Shown here piece after piece: positions 55,457 to 60,470 of a stretch of DNA of 60,470 nt (the stretch's first letter is position 1; the number at the start of each line of letters is the position of its first letter). The stretch lies in assembly GCA_948517135.1 (NCBI GenBank), contig CAORJJ010000002.1, positions 671-61,140 on the forward strand, in the 5' to 3' direction. Origin of the DNA: an uncultured Clostridia bacterium (lineage in GTDB: Bacteria; Bacillota; Clostridia; TANB77; CAG-508). Under the pieces are notes generated by a model. The model saw nothing but the letters and a program-made list of their open reading frames with translations. It was not told the origin of the DNA and made no database searches. Both the position numbers and the translations under genes were made by a program.

Positions 55457-57145
55457 CTAATATGAACGTCTTAAATCTTTCATATTAATTTGCACGCTTT
55501 CTACTCCATTAAATGAGTTAATTTCTAATACTCCTATAATATCAATTTTATCTCCAAGTTGATATTCTTCTGAATATTTTCCCATATTAAAACCTATTGC
55601 ATTTATTATTGTATTTCCATCTTTTAATGTTAATTTTAAATGTTTTCCTTCTGATAAAGCTCTAATTGAATCAATTTTCAAATTTCTATATATAAAAATT
55701 GGTGTCTTATTAGCTTCTCCAAATGGCTCTAAAAGATTTAGACTTCTTACATTTTCTAATGTTATATCTTTTAGAGAAACTTCTTTATCAATTTTAACAA
55801 CTGGAACAATGTCTTCAGTATGTGACTCTTCTGCTTTTTCTTCAAAAGCTTTAGTGAATTCTTCAAACTTTTCCTGTTTTAGACTAAGTCCAACAGCCAT
55901 TTCATGTCCACCATATTTTTCTAAATACTCACTTGTTGCACATAATGCACCATGTAAATCAAACCCTGGAATACTTCTTCCTGAACCTTTTCCTATATTC
56001 TCTTCAAAACAAATTAATATACTTGGTTTAAAATATAATTCTGTTATTTTTGAAGCAACAATTCCAATTACTCCATGATGCCAATTTTCAGAACCTAATA
56101 CTATACTATTATTTTTATCTAAATGGTCATTTTCAATTTTAGCTACTGCTTCTTCAAAAATTCTTTTTTCTATATTTTGTCTTTCTTTATTATATTCATT
56201 TAAAATATTTGTAATTCTATTAGCTTCAACAATATTTTCTGTAAGAAATAAATCTAAAGCATCTCTTTCATGTCCCATTCTTCCACAAGCATTTATTCTT
56301 GGAGCTATTCCAAAAGATACTGTATTTGAATTTACTTCTTTATATGCAGAAACATTAAGCAATGCCCTAACTCCAGGAGATTTTGTTACTTCAACTAATT
56401 TTAACCCTAGTTTAGCAATAACTCTATTTTCATCTATTAATGGAACTATATCTGATATTGTTCCTATTGCAACAATGTCTAAATACTTTAAATATTCCTT
56501 CTCATCTATTTTTAATTCTATTCCAATTGCTTGTATTACTTTAAATGCAACTCCAACACCAGCTAAACTATTAAATGGATATTTATTGTCTTTTCTTTTA
56601 CAATCAATAACTGCTAAAGCCTTTGGTAGTTCATCTAATGGTTCATGATGGTCTGTAACTATAACTTCCATTCCTAAACTATATGCATATTTAACTTCTT
56701 CTGTTCCAGAAATTCCACAGTCAACAGTAATTATTAATTTATAACCTTCTTCTGCAATTTTCTTTATTGCTTCCTTATTTAATCCATATCCTTCATTTAA
56801 ACGATTAGGTATATAAGCTCCAACATCTAATCCTCTTTCTTTAAGGAATCTAGATAATACAGTTATACTTGTTATTCCATCTACATCATAATCTCCATAT
56901 ATAATTGTTTTCTCATTATTATTAATTGCCTGTATAATTCTTTTTACTGCTGGTTTCATATCAGGCATTAAATATGGATCATGAAAGTCATTTCTTGTAG
57001 GATTTAAAAATAATTCTACATCTTTTTCATTTATAATATTTCTATTAACCAAGACTGTTGCAAGTAATTCTGAAATCTTAAATTTTTCTACAAGTTTATT
57101 AACTTTTTCCTGCTCTTGATTATAAAATTCCCACTTTTTGTTCAT
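55457..57145 (-). CDS. recJ: Single-stranded-DNA exonuclease RecJ
   Basis: 5'-3' ssDNA exonuclease of recombination and mismatch repair. The 562-residue DHH-family protein has YGDYDVDGITSITVLSRFL (about 79), IITVDCGISG, VTDHHEPLDELP (about 163, DHH), IGTISDIVPL (about 232), RINACGRMGHERDA (about 283) and the DHHA1 end GKGSGRSIPGFDL, GGHEMAVGLSL. The length is that of the core enzyme without long C-terminal extensions. Rel starts 22 bp downstream. Confidence 0.93.
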   Translation of the reverse strand: MNKKWEFYNQEQEKVNKLVEKFKISELLATVLVNRNIINEKDVELFLNPTRNDFHDPYLMPDMKPAVKRIIQAINNNEKTIIYGDYDVDGITSITVLSRFLKERGLDVGAYIPNRLNEGYGLNKEAIKKIAEEGYKLIITVDCGISGTEEVKYAYSLGMEVIVTDHHEPLDELPKALAVIDCKRKDNKYPFNSLAGVGVAFKVIQAIGIELKIDEKEYLKYLDIVAIGTISDIVPLIDENRVIAKLGLKLVEVTKSPGVRALLNVSAYKEVNSNTVSFGIAPRINACGRMGHERDALDLFLTENIVEANRITNILNEYNKERQNIEKRIFEEAVAKIENDHLDKNNSIVLGSENWHHGVIGIVASKITELYFKPSILICFEENIGKGSGRSIPGFDLHGALCATSEYLEKYGGHEMAVGLSLKQEKFEEFTKAFEEKAEESHTEDIVPVVKIDKEVSLKDITLENVRSLNLLEPFGEANKTPIFIYRNLKIDSIRALSEGKHLKLTLKDGNTIINAIGFNMGKYSEEYQLGDKIDIIGVLEINSFNGVESVQINMKDLRRSY

Positions 57146-57225
57146 CCTTTCCTCCCAAAATACAAATTTTCTACAATATTATATAACAAAAATTCAACAA
57201 AAGATAGTTTTTTTATCAAAAAAAT

Positions 57226-57295
57226 AAAATTTAGGAATGCCTGAAATATTTCACATAAAAACAAAAAATGAAATTTAAGGACTATCCCTAAATTT
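57226..57295. repeat. Dispersed palindromic repeat, copy 3
   Basis: About 70 bp ending AAAATTTAGGA (left) and TCCCTAAATTT (right), related to the elements at 12982 and 30337. Its right part forms the terminator below. Confidence 0.6.
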
Positions 57296-57296
57296 C
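57270..57296 (-). terminator. Terminator of the ylbF-like gene, part of repeat copy 3
   Basis: GAAATTTA.GGA and TCC.TAAATTTC pair with one mismatch, followed on the minus strand by TTTTTTGTTTTT. Confidence 0.65.
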
Positions 57297-57305
57297 ATTT
57301 TTCAT

Positions 57306-57638
57306 CTATAATACATCTTTTATTGATTCACCAATAATTTTATTTACATCAGCAATCATAACATTAAACTTAACTTCTTTATCGAAATATTCTTTTACAT
57401 CAGAATTTTGAACTAATATTTTGTATAGTTCTTGTAGTTTTGCTATTTTTTCTTCACTTTGTCTTTCACCTTGCATAGCTAATAATTGTTCTTCATAACG
57501 TATTTTTTCAAATTCATCAATTCTTGCTTTTAAACTTGGATCTTTTATTATTTCTTCTTTTATCTTTTTGTACTCTTGATATTCATTTGAATCTTTTATA
57601 GCTCTTGCTAAATTATTTACTGCATCATATACATTCAT
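57306..57638 (-). CDS. YlbF/YmcA-family regulator
   Basis: A 110-residue all-helical protein: NVYDAVNNLARAIKDSNEYQ, YKKIKEEIIKDPSLKARIDEF, then KLQELYKILVQNSDVKEYFD. The pattern fits the YlbF/YmcA family, which in Bacillus forms the Y-complex that modulates ribonuclease Y and development. A functional link with rny in this window is plausible but only inferred. Monocistronic before a terminator. Confidence 0.8.
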   Translation of the reverse strand: MNVYDAVNNLARAIKDSNEYQEYKKIKEEIIKDPSLKARIDEFEKIRYEEQLLAMQGERQSEEKIAKLQELYKILVQNSDVKEYFDKEVKFNVMIADVNKIIGESIKDVL

Positions 57639-57707
57639 TTTCTGCCTCCATTAATTTTATTAACATATGTCAAAATGTTCAAAACTTTCCTCTACCAATT
57701 ATTCTCA

Positions 57708-59300
57708 TTAATAATAAATCATATAATCTATTTCTGGAAATATATCATCTTTATCAAATACATCTAATAAATATTTTGCATCTACTTTATCATTTTTTAT
57801 CTGATAATAAAGTTTTGTAAATCTTCCAATATGATCTTTTATTGATTTATGTGCATATTCAACCATTGTTCCATTAGTTATTATAAATAACCAACAACTG
57901 GTTTGTGCCATTAATAATTCTCTAGCACATTGATTTAAAGCTTGTCTTCTCAATGTGTCACCTTCGTTTGGAAATTTCTGAGCTAACTCACACATCCTAT
58001 CTGCTGCTTTATGCAAATGACGATGTGCATAATCATTAGTTTGATTTAGCCAAACTTCACTATATCCATTTGCTCCCCAGCTTGAGCGACATGGTGTAGA
58101 AACTTGCATTTGTGGATACTTATCTATATATTCTCCTGGTGTAATTAGTTCAAAATTACACTTATCATAATAAATCTTTTTAAATAATATATATAACCAA
58201 TATGGTCCTTCATACCACCAATGTCCATAAAGTTCTGCATCATATGGACAAGTAATAATTGGTGGAACATCCATATAGCTAGATAAATGTTCTATTTGAG
58301 CTGTTCTACAATCTAAAAAGTGTCCTGCTTGTTTTTCTACTGTATCCATTGCCCATTGTACATCATAATAATCTTTTGGGCAATCCTTACCAGTAATTCT
58401 ATAATATTTTATTCCTGTATTTACTCTTGCACCATTACAAGCAATATATGGTTTTATATAATCATAATCACAATCATATCCTATATCTCTATAAAACTCT
58501 CTATAATTGTAATCACCTGGATAACCATTTATAGAACTCCATACTTGTCTTGAAGATTCTAAATCTCTTGCAAAAGCAATTACTCCTCCATGTGAAACTA
58601 TTGGTGCATATGTTCCATAAATTGGTGTTGGATCTGCATATAACATTCCATGCGTTTCAACTATTGTATACTCTATTCCAAATTCTCTTAAATATTTGTC
58701 AGCTTCTGGAACATAACCACATTCTGGAAGCCAAATTCCTCTAGGCTTTCTTCCAAAATATTTTTCATAAGTTTGAACACCAACAGCAATTTGAGCTCTT
58801 ACCGCCTTTTCATTCACATAAAGAATTGGAAAATATCCATGAGTTGCACCACAAGTTATAATTTCTAAATATCCTGCATCTTGAAAATGTTTAAATCCTG
58901 TAATTATATTGCAATTATAAACATCTTTAAATATATGTAAATCATTTTTATATCTTTCTAAATAATAATAAGATAAGCTATTTAATCTTGGTTCATATAC
59001 AGTTCTTTTTACTTCTTTTTCACAAAGTTCTATATGTTTTTCTAAATACTTTATATATCTTTCTTGTAACAATTTGCTATCAAGCATACTTAATAAAGTA
59101 GGTGTGATTGTCATTGTTAATCTAAAATCTACTTTTTCTTCTTCTAGTTTTTTAAAATTAAGTAAAAGTGGAATATAAGTTTCCGAAATAGCTTCATGAA
59201 GCCATTCTTCTTCCAAATAAGTATCGCATTCTGGATGATGAACATAAGGAAGATGTGCATGTAAAACAAAATTTACATATCCTTTTACATTTTTTTTCAT
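57708..59300 (-). CDS. GH57-type 1,4-alpha-glucan branching enzyme (DUF1957)
   Basis: A 530-residue enzyme. The GH57 barrel starts GYVNFVLHAHLPYVHHPEC (about 6-24), has the catalytic Glu in PRGIWLPECGYVPEADKYL (about 183-200), HGGVIAFARDLESS, and the second acidic residue in CPYDAELYGHWWYEGP (about 345-360). A C-terminal helical DUF1957 region follows with LLMAQTSCWLFIITNGTMVEYA. It makes alpha-1,6 branches in glycogen. DUF4912 lies upstream, an arrangement seen in several Clostridia. Confidence 0.88.
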   Translation of the reverse strand: MKKNVKGYVNFVLHAHLPYVHHPECDTYLEEEWLHEAISETYIPLLLNFKKLEEEKVDFRLTMTITPTLLSMLDSKLLQERYIKYLEKHIELCEKEVKRTVYEPRLNSLSYYYLERYKNDLHIFKDVYNCNIITGFKHFQDAGYLEIITCGATHGYFPILYVNEKAVRAQIAVGVQTYEKYFGRKPRGIWLPECGYVPEADKYLREFGIEYTIVETHGMLYADPTPIYGTYAPIVSHGGVIAFARDLESSRQVWSSINGYPGDYNYREFYRDIGYDCDYDYIKPYIACNGARVNTGIKYYRITGKDCPKDYYDVQWAMDTVEKQAGHFLDCRTAQIEHLSSYMDVPPIITCPYDAELYGHWWYEGPYWLYILFKKIYYDKCNFELITPGEYIDKYPQMQVSTPCRSSWGANGYSEVWLNQTNDYAHRHLHKAADRMCELAQKFPNEGDTLRRQALNQCARELLMAQTSCWLFIITNGTMVEYAHKSIKDHIGRFTKLYYQIKNDKVDAKYLLDVFDKDDIFPEIDYMIYY

Positions 59301-59376
59301 TTATATTTTTCCTTTCATTTTGCCATTAAAGAAAATATGCGTGTATATATATAAGTTCATACACGCAATTTAAAAT

Positions 59377-60345
59377 TTATTTAAATATTGAACTATTGAC
59401 TCCTGATGAAGGATTTGACATATCAAACATTCCTTCTGAAAGTTCATCTTGATATGAATCTTGATAAAATTCTTTTATATCATAATTATTTCCAAATGCG
59501 TCTTTAAAGCTTCTTAATTCCTTTGTTATTTCTTCATTTGTTTTTACATTTCTAAAAATAAAAAATCTTGGCAATGATTCGAAAAGAACATGATCATTTG
59601 GAGCTTCCATTTTATTTGAATCTGCAAATGGTAAATAATCTGTTTGAAGGATTATATTGTTTTGCTTAAATTCTGAAAAATTAATTATTTCTGGTTTGTT
59701 TCTAAATTTTCTTCCTAATTGTATAGTATATTTTGTTTTTGAATCTTCAATATCTATATACCAACTATTAGCAAAATCATTTACCACAATCTCTCTTACA
59801 TATTTTTTATCTTCATTATATAATAATAATACTGGATAAGTTTTATAAAAGAAGTCATCACCAAAGGCTTTAGTATATTTTTCTCTGTCATTATCTGAAA
59901 TATCCCAATATACAAACAATTTTTTAGGAGTTTGTGCAAGAACTTTTACTACTGTTTCATTATATCTATATGGTAAATCATAGTATTCTAACATATATTT
60001 TGGTTTATTATATGTATCGACATCTAACTCTTCAACTTTATCATCATCTTCTTCATTTTTTGAACTTTTCTTTTCTTGCTTTGAATTTTTTTCAGACAAA
60101 TCCTTTTTAGCTTCTTCTTGCATTAAAGCAATTTTTGCTAAGAAGTTTTTTATTTTATCGATAACATTTGCTTCATCTACCTTATTTTCTATTTTTTTGT
60201 CAGAATCTTTTTCATTTTGTACTTCTTTACCTGTACTTTCTTCTACTGAAGATTTATTATCAGCAGGAAGCTCAGCCATATTGTTTTCTAATTCTATATT
60301 GTTTTTTTCTTCTAGTTCATTTTCAAACTCTTCAATCTTTGGCAT
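59377..60345 (-). CDS. DUF4912 protein with acidic N-terminal coil
   Basis: Residues 1-115 are a Glu/Lys/Asn-rich disordered or coiled-coil region; residues about 120-310 form the DUF4912 domain (YDLPYRYNETVVKVLAQTPKKLFVYWDISDNDREKY, FANSWYIDIEDSKTKYTIQLGRKF, PNDHVLFESLPRFFIFRN). The domain resembles carbohydrate-binding Ig-like folds and is typically next to the GH57 branching enzyme, as here (76-bp gap). The frame extends to a TTG at 60405, but the predicted transcription start is near 60410 and AAGGAGG lies 14 bases before ATG 60345, so that start is favoured with some doubt; 322 residues. Confidence 0.7.
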   Translation of the reverse strand: MPKIEEFENELEEKNNIELENNMAELPADNKSSVEESTGKEVQNEKDSDKKIENKVDEANVIDKIKNFLAKIALMQEEAKKDLSEKNSKQEKKSSKNEEDDDKVEELDVDTYNKPKYMLEYYDLPYRYNETVVKVLAQTPKKLFVYWDISDNDREKYTKAFGDDFFYKTYPVLLLYNEDKKYVREIVVNDFANSWYIDIEDSKTKYTIQLGRKFRNKPEIINFSEFKQNNIILQTDYLPFADSNKMEAPNDHVLFESLPRFFIFRNVKTNEEITKELRSFKDAFGNNYDIKEFYQDSYQDELSEGMFDMSNPSSGVNSSIFK

Positions 60346-60416
60346 TTCTACTTTTTTATCCTCCTTAGTATTAATTATTTGCACATTTATATAAAATCCA
60401 CCCAAATAATATAGTT

Positions 60417-60445
60417 ATTATATCTATAATAATTTTAAACTTCAA
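60417..60445 (-). promoter_or_regulatory. Promoter of the DUF4912 and branching-enzyme genes
   Basis: TTGAAG (60440-60445), 17-bp spacer, TATAAT (60417-60422) on the minus strand. Confidence 0.65.
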
Positions 60446-60470
60446 TAGTAAATTTTATATTTTTTTATAT

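Overview
The window is a very AT-rich, densely packed chromosomal segment of a low-GC Gram-positive, Clostridia-like bacterium. Pointers are strong AGGAGG ribosome-binding sites, TTGaca-N17-TAtaaT promoters, a spore-stage sigma-H-like factor, SpoIIP, YvcK, ribonuclease Y, and the conserved gene orders recJ-rel-MBL-hisS and rnhA-coaE-queA-tgt with a secDF-like pair downstream. LPXTG-like surface proteins indicate a thick Gram-positive wall. It looks like an uncultured, probably anaerobic and gut-type, spore former. Almost every gene is on the minus strand.

Layout. 1-2.5 kb: a HipA-like protein, class II aldolase and a small XRE regulator. 2.5-13 kb: a surface module, consisting of a 2442-residue sortase-type adhesin, an Asn-rich membrane protein with a formylglycine-enzyme-like domain, a 174-bp segment bounded by 19-bp inverted repeats, and a tyrosine recombinase. 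13-18.7 kb: DUF1540 and WG-repeat proteins, thymidylate kinase, methionyl-tRNA synthetase. 18.8-23.6 kb: a BY-kinase-like capsule regulator, a small LPXAG protein, YchF. 23.6-27 kb: tRNA-Thr, a compositionally odd ORF, sigH, rny. 27-30.3 kb: an ABC transporter plus an ATP-grasp enzyme. 30.4-36.4 kb: glycogen debranching enzyme, YvcK, MurB, a processive glycosyltransferase. 36.7-42.4 kb: pnp, rpsO, reduced SecF/SecD, an HD hydrolase. 42.4-49.1 kb: TIGR04086 and WG proteins, tgt, queA, coaE, rnhA, tmcAL. 49.1-50 kb: a GC-richer island. 50-60.5 kb: spoIIP, hisS, an MBL hydrolase, rel, recJ, YlbF, a GH57-type branching enzyme, DUF4912.

Main discovery candidate. Four genes (the FGE-like surface protein, an ABC permease, its ABC ATPase, and tmcAL) are each broken by a +1 frame change. 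In all four the break is an in-frame CGG codon, and skipping its C so that the next codon is GGN (Gly) restores the conserved protein: the Walker A GPNGAGKTT motif, a full-length TmcAL of about 408 residues, and a continuous permease. Reading all other native genes (roughly 18,000 codons) I found no other in-frame CGG. The only remaining in-frame CGG codons are in three compositionally foreign ORFs. This suggests that CGG is not decoded as arginine here and acts as a programmed +1 frameshift (or quadruplet CGGN-to-Gly) signal.

Second candidate. Between the recombinase and the surface-protein operon a perfect 19-bp inverted repeat flanks 136 bp holding a near-consensus promoter that currently points away from the operon. 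This is the architecture of a phase-variable invertible promoter, seen here in its apparent OFF orientation.
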